A DNA stretch of 21,423 nucleotides from Bacteroidales bacterium (GCA_016936695.1 JAFGXK010000296.1:1-21423), one strand, 5' to 3'; positions 1 to 8,613 are shown, counted from the first letter of the stretch. Notes: a model not told the origin generated them from the sequence alone. Numbers and translations are program-made.

Positions 1-1
1 C

Positions 2-310
2 GGAGGATATGGAAATCATGTTCATATCCTTACGCATCTTTCAACAACCGTTGCTCTTGCTGATCTTGTGCGGGACATTAAAAAGGCTAGCCATGAAATG
101 ATGGAACGGGATAAAAACCTTTTTATGCTTTTCCCGGGATGGCAAGTCGGCTATGGTGCATTTACATATCATATATCAATGAAGCCTGTCCTTATAAAAT
201 ACATTCAGAATCAGGAAGAACATCACATGAAAATTTCATTCAAAGAGGAGTTGACAGAACTTCTAAAGGATAATTTGATACCCTTTAAAGAGGATTACCT
301 TCTTACTTGA
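2..310 (+). CDS. Y1 (IS200-like / REP-associated) tyrosine transposase, 5'-truncated by window edge
   Basis: C-terminal ~102 residues of a single-strand DNA transposase of the Y1_Tnp family. The frame is open from base 2, so the gene begins outside the window; the GTG at 68 is internal. Visible hallmarks are the HUH metal-binding motif HVH (about residues 8-10 of the fragment, within GNHVHIL), the LVRDIKKAS helix, the GYGAF segment, and the helix IKYIQNQEEHH, whose tyrosine is the expected catalytic nucleophile. The tail (FKEEL..LL...I.FKEDYLL) is typical of the REP-associated (RAYT) branch. The gene is immediately followed by GC-rich palindromes (366-556), the arrangement expected for RAYT proteins that act on REP sequences. 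Family assignment is strong; RAYT versus mobile IS200 rests on context and needs the missing N-terminus. Confidence 0.85.
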   Translation, partial: GGYGNHVHILTHLSTTVALADLVRDIKKASHEMMERDKNLFMLFPGWQVGYGAFTYHISMKPVLIKYIQNQEEHHMKISFKEELTELLKDNLIPFKEDYLLT

Positions 311-365
311 TCTTATTTGCTGAATTCCCTTTTATTAGCGAATGGGGGACGGTGATATTCGAAGG

Positions 366-556
366 CCACCCCTCCGGGGTGGGATTGTTAATAATGCCTC
401 TACCCCGGATGGGACCGGGGCTACTGGAAGTCCAGCCCTCAAGGCTGGATTGATAATAATGCCACTGCCCCGTGTGGAACCGGGGTTTCCGATAGCGATT
501 GGGATGGAAGCCCAGAACTCAAGGTTTGAGCATTGCGACTCCTGCCCATGCCCCAA
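366..556. repeat. Cluster of REP-like palindromes downstream of the transposase
   Basis: Series of hairpins. First CCACCCC-TCC-GGGGTGG (366-382), then CCCCGG-ATGGGA-CCGGGG (403-420), then TCCAGCC-CTCAA-GGCTGGA (431-449), then an imperfect GCCCC...GGGG hairpin (about 467-484). A third, decayed unit holds CTCAA-GGT-TTGAG (about 516-529). The linker ATTGWTAATAATGCC occurs at 384-398 and again at 449-463, giving a period of 65 bp. Each unit thus reads hairpin, AT-rich linker, hairpin. The 408-bp gap 311-718 contains no convincing gene; it holds this cluster and then AT-rich sequence. Confidence 0.8.
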
Positions 557-718
557 AGTGCAAGCATTTTAAAAAAGACAGGCCGGGGCATCCACTTTTT
601 CAATAAACATCTCAATTGTAACCTTGATATTTGTTGGTTATCTTTTTTTATTAGCTTATAAATACCCCAAAAAACTTGAAAAAGCCTGGAAGCTGATTGT
701 GAAAACCGCAGGGGAACT

Positions 719-3679
719 TTAGAGCTTGTATCCGCTCAATCCTTTTCCTTTTCCGATATTCATGCCGAAAATATTGACTCCGAACAGCATCTTAAGATAA
801 GGGGTTTCCCCGATGGCCCGCCAGGAAGCTTCGACTCCCGATGATATCATAAAGGGTATCCTGAATAAGTAGAAATCAGCCATCAGCTGAACCCCGAACG
901 ATTCGAAGGTCTCCCTGTAATCGTGATTTTCCATCGTAATCACCCTTTTTCCTTCGTCATTGAGGTCAGAAATGAAGACATAGCTGTCTTTTCCAATTGA
1001 CCGGTCATAGAAAAGATCTGACCTTATCCTTGTCATGTACATAATTCCCCCCAGTCTGAAATCGGGATAGGCGATGGGCATGAAATAGTCTATCGAACCT
1101 GACATAAGTTCCTGGGATATGATGTTGTCGTACCATACGTCCAGGTAAGGCTTTCTGGCCCCGATATAGCCCCTTGCAAAGCCTATTCTGTTTCCAAGTA
1201 TGTATTTCTCGGGATTCTGTTTTTCTGCCTCAAACCTGAGCCTGAATCCATGGTTCTTAAGAGGCCCGGGAAAATACAAAGAGACTTTTCCCGACATTAT
1301 ATCTCCGTAAATATCGCTGTCGAAGGGATAATCGGAATAACTCAGTTCGATTGTCTGAGCGAATCGGGGATAGATGTCCCTTATTGCCTGACGCCGGTAG
1401 TTTGAGAAATAGATCCTTCCGGTCAGCTGGTTCTGAAGGTTGTCGTAGCTACCTTTGTCCCGGAGATAGATGTAATCATTTTTAATCGAAGAAGACGCTG
1501 ACAGGTAAAGCTGTTTTGTGAAGGTCCCTCCCCGGAACACAAGCGGAAGATAGATCTTGTTGTTCCATGAATAACCGTCCGACAGGATATCAGGATCAGC
1601 CACATCTTCCCGGAACTTCTCTACATAGACTGGATTTCCGTATTCAATACCTGATTCAAACATCGGGTACCACCCCATCCAGCTGATTTTTGAATGAAAT
1701 TTATGTCTCTGGTCAGTGTATTCATATCCAAAGGTCGAAATAAGGCTGCTGAGGTTATTCTGAGTCATAAGGGTGAATCCGGGCGCAATTGCTGTCAGAT
1801 CATCCCGGATCTGATCAATATCGGCGTAGAAAGGCATCCAGCTGTGGAATCTGAAGAGGTTCTTCCATTTCCTGTAGGGCGATGGAAAGTAAACATTTCC
1901 GGAAGCGTTTTCGGCAGGAGGCTTTTGAGCTTCAAAGCGGTTAATCAGATAAGAATCAGACGAATTGACAATCAGACCTTTTTCAGTTGTCTCCGGAATA
2001 TTTAAACTGCTGATATTGTTACCCGACGATGTATAATCTGAGAAAAGCATCATTGCTCCGCTGATATTGAGGTCGGTTGCACCGAATCTCGATCTGGTCA
2101 GGGGAGTCACCGTTCCGTCAGGTTTGCGCAGGTAAATATTTTCGGTGCCGTTGAGGGAACTGACATAAAACAGGGAATCGTTTCTTAGGAATGACGACTG
2201 GATATCGTCGGTGCCTGTCTCAATAAGAGTTTGCCAGGTGTTGTCTCCGAGGCTGAACCTGAGTATGCCCTCACCCTGTTCCGTCAGATGGATCACTGTC
2301 AGGAAAGTTCCTGATGCGTCCCACTGGGGCCTCTGGAGAGCGGCGTTGCCGGGAGAAAGGATTGAGTGAAGCTTGTCCCCGCTGACGGCATCGAGGATAT
2401 TCAGCGTGTTACGGTTGTCGGTCCGGTTTTCAACTGCAGCAACAAGACTGCCGTCGGGAGATATCGAAGCAGACATGTACCTTGTCTTTCGTGTCAGGCG
2501 GCGGGTCTGGTCTTTAGGGAGGTCCATAACAATTATATCCGACCATTCCCTGTTCTCCCATCTCGGGTCGGAATGAGTCTCGACCCATACAAGCCTGCCA
2601 TTTCCGTAACTTATGTAGTATGGATAGATATGACCCGGAATATGGATTCTTTTCTCGCTATTATCCGAAGGCCTTATCATGACGAAGGAAGGAGGGTCGT
2701 ACAGGGAGGTCTTTACAGCTATTATCTCATCGTTGCCTGCAAGTACGGGGGAATGGTAATTGATGAATTTTTTCCCTTTGGAGGGATTCATCACTGTGTA
2801 GTTCAGGCTTGCTGATCTGGTATCATCCTTTGTCCAGGCTGTCCTTAGTGAATCGAAGGTTTCGTTGAAAAGTCGTTTTTTGGTCAGCGAGGCTGATTTT
2901 CTGAGGCTGAGATTCACAGGGTTGATCAGAAAAGGGGCTTTGCCGGTGAGATCGAGTGCCTTTCTCCATATCTGCTGATCATATTTTGAGTACGACCAGG
3001 CCATCATCTGATATCCGTACTGGTAATGGTCGGGAACAAAATCGCGGAATGATCCGTTTACCGATTTATCGTAAGAGAATACATTTCCCTTTTCGATCAT
3101 CATGGCCTTGAGCTGTTTCTGAAATGACGCGGATCTGCCCCTTCCCGAGCCGGTAAGCACCGATTCGGAAAATACCGCATCCCCTTCCAGGTGCCAGAGC
3201 GGCAGGAGGCCGGCGACTACTCCTGTGAACTGCTGTCCCGAAATAACCGACATCACCTTTGTGAATCCCTTATGGAGCGATTCCATCTGCATTACATGTG
3301 TAAGCTCATGAATTGCCAGCTGGGTGTTAGCGTCGAGCGGAATAGAGTTTTGCTCCGGGGTGGGGTAGATCTCCATCCTGTCGGGGGCCCATGCTACGTA
3401 TCCGTTCGATCCGGTTGTATGATTATGGATTATAACAGGTACCCTGAACTTTTTTACCGGATACTTTTCAGAGAGCTTTGACCAGGCATCGTCGAGCGAC
3501 CTGGCAAAATCAATTCCGGCATAACCGTATGTCTCAGGGTAGATCACGGTGAACCGGTCTGTTTTGATCTGCATCCATTTCAGTGAGGCCGGATCCTGCC
3601 CTGTGTTATAATACTGGGCTGATGCGATACCTGAAAAGAAAACAGATATGATGAAGGCCAGGGCCCTGCGTAATTTCAT
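719..3679 (-). CDS. Secreted gluzincin metalloprotease with TolB-like propeller and C-terminal outer-membrane barrel
   Basis: 986-residue protein starting at the second in-frame Met, which places a good signal peptide (MKLRRALAFI..., cleavage near ASA-Q) at the N-terminus; an upstream Met at 3706 would add nine residues. Residues 124-128 are HELTH, a HExxH zinc motif, and 37 residues on comes HLEGDAVF with E165 as the likely third ligand, typical of gluzincins (peptidase MA-like). Residues ~300-600 form a WD40/PD40 (TolB-type) propeller with SASISPDGSLVAA near 403-415 and similar repeats. From about residue 620 (FHSWMPFYAD) to the end the sequence is alternating amphipathic strands rich in Tyr/Phe, resembling an Omp85/surface-antigen-type barrel. 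I infer a surface or periplasmic-facing protease anchored in the outer membrane; substrate unknown. It is transcribed divergently from the GT117 gene. Such proteins are often annotated only as TolB-like. Confidence 0.85.
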   Translation of the reverse strand: MKLRRALAFIISVFFSGIASAQYYNTGQDPASLKWMQIKTDRFTVIYPETYGYAGIDFARSLDDAWSKLSEKYPVKKFRVPVIIHNHTTGSNGYVAWAPDRMEIYPTPEQNSIPLDANTQLAIHELTHVMQMESLHKGFTKVMSVISGQQFTGVVAGLLPLWHLEGDAVFSESVLTGSGRGRSASFQKQLKAMMIEKGNVFSYDKSVNGSFRDFVPDHYQYGYQMMAWSYSKYDQQIWRKALDLTGKAPFLINPVNLSLRKSASLTKKRLFNETFDSLRTAWTKDDTRSASLNYTVMNPSKGKKFINYHSPVLAGNDEIIAVKTSLYDPPSFVMIRPSDNSEKRIHIPGHIYPYYISYGNGRLVWVETHSDPRWENREWSDIIVMDLPKDQTRRLTRKTRYMSASISPDGSLVAAVENRTDNRNTLNILDAVSGDKLHSILSPGNAALQRPQWDASGTFLTVIHLTEQGEGILRFSLGDNTWQTLIETGTDDIQSSFLRNDSLFYVSSLNGTENIYLRKPDGTVTPLTRSRFGATDLNISGAMMLFSDYTSSGNNISSLNIPETTEKGLIVNSSDSYLINRFEAQKPPAENASGNVYFPSPYRKWKNLFRFHSWMPFYADIDQIRDDLTAIAPGFTLMTQNNLSSLISTFGYEYTDQRHKFHSKISWMGWYPMFESGIEYGNPVYVEKFREDVADPDILSDGYSWNNKIYLPLVFRGGTFTKQLYLSASSSIKNDYIYLRDKGSYDNLQNQLTGRIYFSNYRRQAIRDIYPRFAQTIELSYSDYPFDSDIYGDIMSGKVSLYFPGPLKNHGFRLRFEAEKQNPEKYILGNRIGFARGYIGARKPYLDVWYDNIISQELMSGSIDYFMPIAYPDFRLGGIMYMTRIRSDLFYDRSIGKDSYVFISDLNDEGKRVITMENHDYRETFESFGVQLMADFYLFRIPFMISSGVEASWRAIGETPYLKMLFGVNIFGMNIGKGKGLSGYKL

Positions 3680-3694
3680 AACAGACAATTTATG

Positions 3695-3711
3695 CAAAAA
3701 TAGCAAAATTA
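3695..3711 (-). promoter_or_regulatory. Candidate -7 boxes for the metalloprotease gene
   Basis: On the minus strand two overlapping matches to the Bacteroidota -7 consensus TAnnTTTG are present, TAATTTTG (3704-3711) and TATTTTTG (3695-3702), 16-24 bases before the chosen ATG at 3679. No clear TTG lies 17-23 bases upstream, so this is a weak call. Nothing comparable was found for the divergent GT117 gene in the same gap. Confidence 0.3.
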
Positions 3712-3805
3712 GCCAGTGTGCCTACATCTGGACATAGTCTGAAAAATTTCGTAATTTCACCGCTCGGTCATTTGAATGAATTTCAGGATAAATCACACTT
3801 TATTG

Positions 3806-6800
3806 ATGAACAAATACAAGCTGACAGAAACGATAACCGGCTGGGTTGTATTTACGATAGCCCTGGTCACTTATCTTCTTACCCTTGAGCCAACGGCAAG
3901 CCTTTGGGATTGCGGTGAATATATTGCATCGGCCTTCAAGCTCGAGGTAGGGCATCCTCCCGGAAACCCGGTCTTCATGGTTGTTGCCCGGTTCTTTACA
4001 CTGTTTGCCCTTGGTGACACGGCAAAGGTAGCGGCCACGATAAATGCCATGTCGGCCCTTGCAAGTGCATTTACGATACTCTTCCTTTTCTGGACCATCA
4101 CCCATCTGGCAAGGAGGATACTGCTGGGGAAAAACGGTGATACGGGCCTTTCCAATACGGTTGCAATCATTTCTGCGGGCGTGGTAGGAGCTCTGGCTTT
4201 CACATTCTCCGATTCATTCTGGTTCTCGGCGGTTGAGGGTGAGGTTTATGCCTCTTCTTCATTTTTCACAGCGCTTGTTTTTTGGGCAATCCTGATGTGG
4301 GAGGACGTTGCTGACGAGAAGTATGCAAACAGGTGGATAATTCTGATAGCTTTCCTCATGGGGTTGTCAATCGGGGTGCATCTGCTTAATCTTCTGGCAA
4401 TTCCCGCCATAGTGCTCGTTTACTATTTCCGGAAGTATGAGTTTTCATGGAAAGGATTTGCCCTTTCGCTAGGAGTTTCGGTAGTCGCCCTTGCCCTTCT
4501 TCTGTACGGGATCATGCCGGGGCTTGTTACAATTTCTTCAAGGCTCGACATGTTCTTTGTCAACTCTCTGCATATGCCGGCCAACAGCGGCATGATATTT
4601 CATTTCATTCTTATTATCATTTTCTTTTTTCTCGCGGTCAGGTCAACTCTGTACTCGAATGACAGGACAAAAAATGCAGCGTTTGCCATTGCTGCAATGT
4701 TGTTGTCGGGTGTCTGGGTGATATCCGCATCGATGATACTGAATCTGATAGTGCTGGCTGGTGTTGCATGGTTTATCTGGTACCTTGCAGGAAAGGACAG
4801 AGTTACCCTCAATACAGTTCTCACTACGGTGATGGTTATCCTTATCGGATTTTCGACGAATGCAATCATTGTGATAAGGGCAAATGCCAATCCTCCCCTT
4901 AATGAGAACCAGCCCGAGAATCCCTTCAGTCTGCTTTATTTCCTCAACAGGGAACAATATGGAGCACGCCCTCTTTTTAAGGGACAGTATTATAATGCTC
5001 CCGTAATTGACTATAAGAACGGTAAGCCGAAATATGTCCTGGAGGAGGGGAAATACATTGTCAGCGCCTATGATCTTGAAAGGATTTATGATGAGCGGTT
5101 TCTTACCCTTTTCCCAAGGATGTGGAGTGAACAGAGTGATCACGAGGCCATGTACAAGGAATGGGGAAAAGTCAAAGGGACACCTGTATCCGTAACAAAT
5201 CAGGAGGGAGAGAAGGAGATCATCCGCAAACCCAAGTTCAGTGAGAACCTCAGATTCATGTTCTCATACCAGTTCGGGTACATGTACTTAAGATATTTCA
5301 TGTGGAATTTTGCCGGAAAGCAGAACGACACCCAGGGAACGGGAGGAGCCATAAACGGGAACTGGATAAGCGGATTCAGGTTCCTTGACGAGGCCCGGAC
5401 AGGGTCGCCTGACCTGCCGCCCGGAATGAAGGAAGATACCTCAAGGAATGCTTATTTCCTGCTTCCCTTCCTGCTGGGCCTTGCCGGAATCTTTTACCAG
5501 CTTAACCGCGACTTCAAAAACTGGTGGGTAGTCCTGCTTCTGTTCCTTATGACGGGGGCCGCAATTGTTTTTTACCTTAATCAATATCCCAACCAGCCCA
5601 GGGAGAGGGATTATGCCTATGCCGGATCGTTTTACTTCTTTGCGGTCTGGATCGGCCTGGGAGTGCTGGCCCTGTATGAGGGTTTGTCGAGGCTCATGGG
5701 CGAGAAGGCTTCTGCTCCGGCTGCCGCCGCTCTCTGCATGGTTGTGCCGGTGTTGATGGCCGTCCAGAACTGGGACGACCATGACAGGTCGGGCCGTTAC
5801 CTTGCCCGCGATGTGGCGTTCAATTACCTCAATTCCTGTGCCCCCAATGCCATACTCCTTACCAACGGCGACAACGACACCTTCCCTCTCTGGTATGCTC
5901 AGGAAGTGGAAGGAATGAGGACCGATGTAAGAGTCTGCAATCTCATGCTGCTCAACACCGACTGGTATATCAATCAGATGAAAAGGGCGACCTATGAGTC
6001 TGCTCCGCTTCCGGTCACCCTGCCTCCGCAGAAATATTACGACGGAGTGAACAATCAGGTGTTCATAGTTGAAAAGACAAAGGATCCGGTCGATATTTCA
6101 ACAGTCATCGACTGGGTGATGAGCGACAATAAAGCCACCAAAGTCCAGATATCTGCTAATGAAGTTCTTGATGTCATTCCGTCAAGGACTATAAGGATAC
6201 CCGTCGATTCGGCAGCTGTGATCGCCTCAGGGACCGTAAAGCCTGAGGATGCTGACAAGATAGTTCCTTATATAGACATTCAGCTTCAGGGGAGTTCCAT
6301 AATGAAGAGCCAGCTGGTATTGCTTGATATACTTGCCCACAACAACTGGGAACGCCCAATATACTATGTAACCGGATACCATGATGATGCTTTCGGACTC
6401 GAAGAGTATTTCCAGCTTGAGGGCCTTGCCTACAGGCTTGTCCCGATAAAATCGGAGAACAGGAGCTGGCTTGAGTACGGCAGGATTGATTCAGACATTT
6501 TGTATGAGAACGTGGCAAACAAATTTGTATGGGGCGGCGCCAATGATCCTGATGTGAACCTCGATTATCATCATTTAAGGACTCTCATGGTTATAAAAGC
6601 CCGGCTTATTTATGCGCGCCTGGCAAAGACGCTTGCAACCGAGGGTAAGAACGAAAAGGCTGTGGCGATTCTGAACAGCTGTATGGAACTGCTTCCTCCT
6701 GATAAGTTTCCTTACGATCCTTATTTCACCGACCTTATTGAAGCTTATTTCATGGCTGGAGATTCAGCCAGGGCTGTTCAGCTTACAAGGGATGTCAGCG

Positions 6801-7015
6801 GCTATTATTTTGCAAGGCTCGATTATTTCCTGAAGCAGAATCCCTATGTGCTGAGCTCTGCTGAATATGAAATGCAGTCTGCCATTCAGTACACATCAAA
6901 GGCAGCTACATTCTGCGAGCAGTACGGGCAGAAGGAAATCGGAGAGGAGCTCAACGGGAAGCTGGAGGGATATTATGCAGAATATGTAGGCAAACTGAGA
7001 GTCCCTGCAAATTGA
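3806..7015 (+). CDS. GT117 / DUF2723 family membrane glycosyltransferase-like protein (TMEM260-related)
   Basis: 1069 residues from the ATG at 3806 (an in-frame ATG at 3776 would add ten). The N-terminal third is polytopic membrane. It carries the family signature TASLWDCGEYIASAFKLEVG (D35, E38) followed by HPPGNP, equivalent to the acidic first-loop motif of GT-C mannosyltransferases. Around residue 590 is NQPRERDYAYAGSF and near 686 TNGDNDTFPLWYAQE, both strongly conserved in DUF2723 proteins. The C-terminal ~150 residues look helical and TPR-like. The eukaryotic member TMEM260 is a protein O-mannosyltransferase, and Bacteroidota perform O-glycosylation of exported proteins, so a role in protein O-glycosylation is plausible but not shown here. 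Ends 14 bp from the convergent response regulator gene. Family assignment is very firm; enzymatic activity is inferred. Confidence 0.93.
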   Translation: MNKYKLTETITGWVVFTIALVTYLLTLEPTASLWDCGEYIASAFKLEVGHPPGNPVFMVVARFFTLFALGDTAKVAATINAMSALASAFTILFLFWTITHLARRILLGKNGDTGLSNTVAIISAGVVGALAFTFSDSFWFSAVEGEVYASSSFFTALVFWAILMWEDVADEKYANRWIILIAFLMGLSIGVHLLNLLAIPAIVLVYYFRKYEFSWKGFALSLGVSVVALALLLYGIMPGLVTISSRLDMFFVNSLHMPANSGMIFHFILIIIFFFLAVRSTLYSNDRTKNAAFAIAAMLLSGVWVISASMILNLIVLAGVAWFIWYLAGKDRVTLNTVLTTVMVILIGFSTNAIIVIRANANPPLNENQPENPFSLLYFLNREQYGARPLFKGQYYNAPVIDYKNGKPKYVLEEGKYIVSAYDLERIYDERFLTLFPRMWSEQSDHEAMYKEWGKVKGTPVSVTNQEGEKEIIRKPKFSENLRFMFSYQFGYMYLRYFMWNFAGKQNDTQGTGGAINGNWISGFRFLDEARTGSPDLPPGMKEDTSRNAYFLLPFLLGLAGIFYQLNRDFKNWWVVLLLFLMTGAAIVFYLNQYPNQPRERDYAYAGSFYFFAVWIGLGVLALYEGLSRLMGEKASAPAAAALCMVVPVLMAVQNWDDHDRSGRYLARDVAFNYLNSCAPNAILLTNGDNDTFPLWYAQEVEGMRTDVRVCNLMLLNTDWYINQMKRATYESAPLPVTLPPQKYYDGVNNQVFIVEKTKDPVDISTVIDWVMSDNKATKVQISANEVLDVIPSRTIRIPVDSAAVIASGTVKPEDADKIVPYIDIQLQGSSIMKSQLVLLDILAHNNWERPIYYVTGYHDDAFGLEEYFQLEGLAYRLVPIKSENRSWLEYGRIDSDILYENVANKFVWGGANDPDVNLDYHHLRTLMVIKARLIYARLAKTLATEGKNEKAVAILNSCMELLPPDKFPYDPYFTDLIEAYFMAGDSARAVQLTRDVSGYYFARLDYFLKQNPYVLSSAEYEMQSAIQYTSKAATFCEQYGQKEIGEELNGKLEGYYAEYVGKLRVPAN

Positions 7016-7029
7016 AATAAACCAGATTG

Positions 7030-7455
7030 TCAGGAACGGTAAAGAGTTTGATTTACCTCCTGTTTGAGATATTTTTCAAGAAGAGCGTAGACATTCTCCG
7101 GATACACCGGTTTGAGAATGTATTCTGTACACCCTGCTATGAATGCTTCAGATTTTGATTGTTCCGATGAGTAGGCTGTGATCATGAGAACCGGGACGTT
7201 CTTTCTGGTCTTCCTGAACGCCCTGGTGCAGTCGATGCCGTTTACCAGAGGAATCAGAAAATCCATTATCACCAGGTCGATTTTACTGTCATTGTTATTC
7301 AGGAAATCAATAAAATCCCTTCCCGTACGAAATTTTACAACTTCAGCCCCTGAACTTTGGAGGAGAGTTTCATAATACCTGATGGAAGGCACATCATCCT
7401 CGACAATGACTATGGTCTTGTCTGTTAATTCTAAGCTGCTGAAGTTCAAGGACAT
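7030..7455 (-). CDS. Single-domain response regulator (receiver only)
   Basis: 141 residues comprising one REC domain. The acidic pocket is E19/D20/D21 (VIVEDD), the phospho-acceptor is D65 (LVIMDFLIP), the switch Thr is T93 (MITAYS) and the conserved Lys is K115 (ILKPV), so all catalytic residues are intact. There is no output domain, as in CheY- or SpoF-like phosphorelay proteins. No histidine kinase gene is in the window, so this is an orphan whose partner must be elsewhere. A consensus promoter lies about 90 bp upstream (7542-7571). Its 3' end almost touches the convergent GT117 gene. Confidence 0.93.
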   Translation of the reverse strand: MSLNFSSLELTDKTIVIVEDDVPSIRYYETLLQSSGAEVVKFRTGRDFIDFLNNNDSKIDLVIMDFLIPLVNGIDCTRAFRKTRKNVPVLMITAYSSEQSKSEAFIAGCTEYILKPVYPENVYALLEKYLKQEVNQTLYRS

Positions 7456-7541
7456 CTAAAATTGAATTTGACTGTTACTAATTTACGACAACTTATAATT
7501 GTCAGCTTCATTAGTAAGCACAATTATTAACAACTTATAAA

Positions 7542-7571
7542 CAAAATTAATGCCGCAAACCCAATTATCAA
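7542..7571 (-). promoter_or_regulatory. Bacteroidota-type promoter of the response regulator gene
   Basis: On the minus strand TTG (plus-strand 7569-7571) is followed by exactly 19 bases and then TAATTTTG (7542-7549), a full match to the -33/-7 consensus TTG-N19-TAnnTTTG. The start codon at 7455 would give an 80-base leader. That leader contains GACAA-CTTATAA-TTGTC and a repeat of ACAACTTATAA, which could be an operator or chance in AT-rich DNA. Confidence 0.5.
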
Positions 7572-7623
7572 AAGTTTTAGTCAAAGAAAACAGCCGTTCG
7601 TCAAAACAGGAGGAAAGATTTGA

Positions 7624-7854
7624 TTACCTGCATTCCCAGTAATATCGCTTGTCGCCTATTACTAAATCGTCCTTGGTTTCGATGGCAATCAGTTCGGCAT
7701 CGCAATACTCAGCTTCGGGGCCCTCATTGATTATTCCGCGACCGGTCTGATAAGTGATCTCACGACATATTTTGCACGTTCCGAGAACTTCGCATGAAGT
7801 GAATGCAATGGTAAGGAGTATGAATGATGTGGTGATTATTATTATCCGTTTCAT
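7624..7854 (-). CDS. Small cysteine-rich lipoprotein, unknown function
   Basis: 76 residues. An N-terminal hydrophobic stretch after MKR ends in AFTSC, a lipobox giving lipidated C21, so the mature protein is about 56 residues at the membrane surface. The mature part carries C27-x2-C30, C51 and C75, four cysteines that could form two disulfides or bind a metal, and an acidic middle (NEGPEAEYCDAEL). I recognise this as a recurrent Bacteroidota hypothetical lipoprotein pattern but know no function. It is divergent from the membrane protein at 8018 and co-directional with the response regulator, separated from it by 168 bp. Confidence 0.7.
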   Translation of the reverse strand: MKRIIIITTSFILLTIAFTSCEVLGTCKICREITYQTGRGIINEGPEAEYCDAELIAIETKDDLVIGDKRYYWECR

Positions 7855-7869
7855 ATGCCGGGTTTTTTA

Positions 7870-7877
7870 CAAAATTA
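7870..7877 (-). promoter_or_regulatory. Candidate -7 box for the small lipoprotein
   Basis: Minus-strand TAATTTTG matches TAnnTTTG and lies 15 bases before the ATG at 7854. No TTG at the expected -33 spacing, so only the -7 half is supported. Confidence 0.25.
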
Positions 7878-8017
7878 ATAAATGCAAGTATTGTGCCCCT
7901 CTTTTCCTTCAAAAACGAATAATTTATAAAAATATTAGGTATTTTGATGCAACTATTTTTCAAAACGGGTGTCATTAATCCGGAATGGAAAACAAAAGGA
8001 ATTAAAACATTACTGTC

Positions 8018-8434
8018 ATGGAAGATATAAATAAAATGAAAAAGCATGTGACCGTGGTCGGAGCCATACATATCGGTTTCGGGTTCATAGGTCTGATAGG
8101 CGCTCTTGCTGCCTTTTTTGCGCTGAGGTTTGCACATGGTTTCGTAAGCAATGAGGAGATACCCTCAATGGTGCTCAACTTTTTGTCGGCAAGTGTGCCC
8201 CTGCTGATAGGGTTCCTGTCGACTCTTGGGCTTGTCGGAGGGATCGGGCTTCTTTCGTTTCAGCCGTGGGCAAGGTTCATAGTGATGATTGTTGCGGCGG
8301 TAGGATGCCTCAACATTCCGATCGGAACACTCAAGGGGGTTTATTCCCTCTGGGTACTGCTTCAGGACGAGACGGTCAAATTGTTTGAAGGCAAGAGGTA
8401 TAATGGCAGCCAGACCACTGCCGGCGGGGTCTAA
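8018..8434 (+). CDS. Four-helix inner-membrane protein, unknown function
   Basis: 138 residues with about four hydrophobic segments (residues ~10-35, 50-78, 85-103 and 104-117) and a hydrophilic C-terminal tail. The segment PWARF..MIVAAVGCLNIPIGTLKGVYSLWVLLQDE is a recognisable conserved stretch in Bacteroidota hypothetical membrane proteins of this size. No catalytic motif is visible. A second Met at codon 7 (8036) is an alternative start. It is probably a single-gene unit, because an intrinsic terminator follows 84 bp after the stop. Confidence 0.75.
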   Translation: MEDINKMKKHVTVVGAIHIGFGFIGLIGALAAFFALRFAHGFVSNEEIPSMVLNFLSASVPLLIGFLSTLGLVGGIGLLSFQPWARFIVMIVAAVGCLNIPIGTLKGVYSLWVLLQDETVKLFEGKRYNGSQTTAGGV

Positions 8435-8517
8435 GGATCGGTAGCAAAATGCTGCGGCAGTAACAGAACAAGTTTTCATGAACCTGTCCTATTACTTATT
8501 AAGCCGGAAAATACATC

Positions 8518-8543
8518 AACAGGGAGGATATCCCTGTTTTTTT
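8518..8543 (+). terminator. Intrinsic terminator after the membrane protein gene
   Basis: Perfect 8-bp stem AACAGGGA (8518-8525) and TCCCTGTT (8531-8538), loop GGATA, followed by a run of T to 8543. This is a textbook Rho-independent terminator for the gene ending at 8434. Confidence 0.85.
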
Positions 8544-8555
8544 GTCACCTTCTCG

Positions 8556-8593
8556 CCGCGTACCGCGTACCGCGTACCTCGTACCGCACGCCG
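8556..8593. repeat. Heptamer tandem array, CCGCGTA unit
   Basis: CCGCGTA occurs three times without interruption (8556-8562, 8563-8569, 8570-8576), then CCTCGTA (8577-8583) and CCGCACG (8584-8590). The period is exactly 7 bp. It sits between the terminator and the ettA start region and is non-coding. Confidence 0.85.
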
Positions 8594-8613
8594 TTAAGTC
8601 AGCCTGCAAACAT

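Noticed and set aside
335..572. Overlapping open frames on both strands across the palindrome cluster
   Set aside because: They arise from the hairpin repeats; the composition (Gly/Pro/Ile repeats) follows the repeat unit and no start context or family is recognisable.
2366..2815. 149-codon plus-strand frame inside the metalloprotease gene
   Set aside because: Antisense shadow of a firmly assigned gene; no recognisable domain.
4643..5143. 166-codon minus-strand frame inside the GT117 gene
   Set aside because: Antisense shadow of a strongly conserved family; no protein-like features of its own.
7760..8137. 125-codon minus-strand frame overlapping the lipoprotein and membrane-protein starts
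   Set aside because: It spans a divergent intergenic region and two better-supported genes; His/Asn-rich sequence without a domain.
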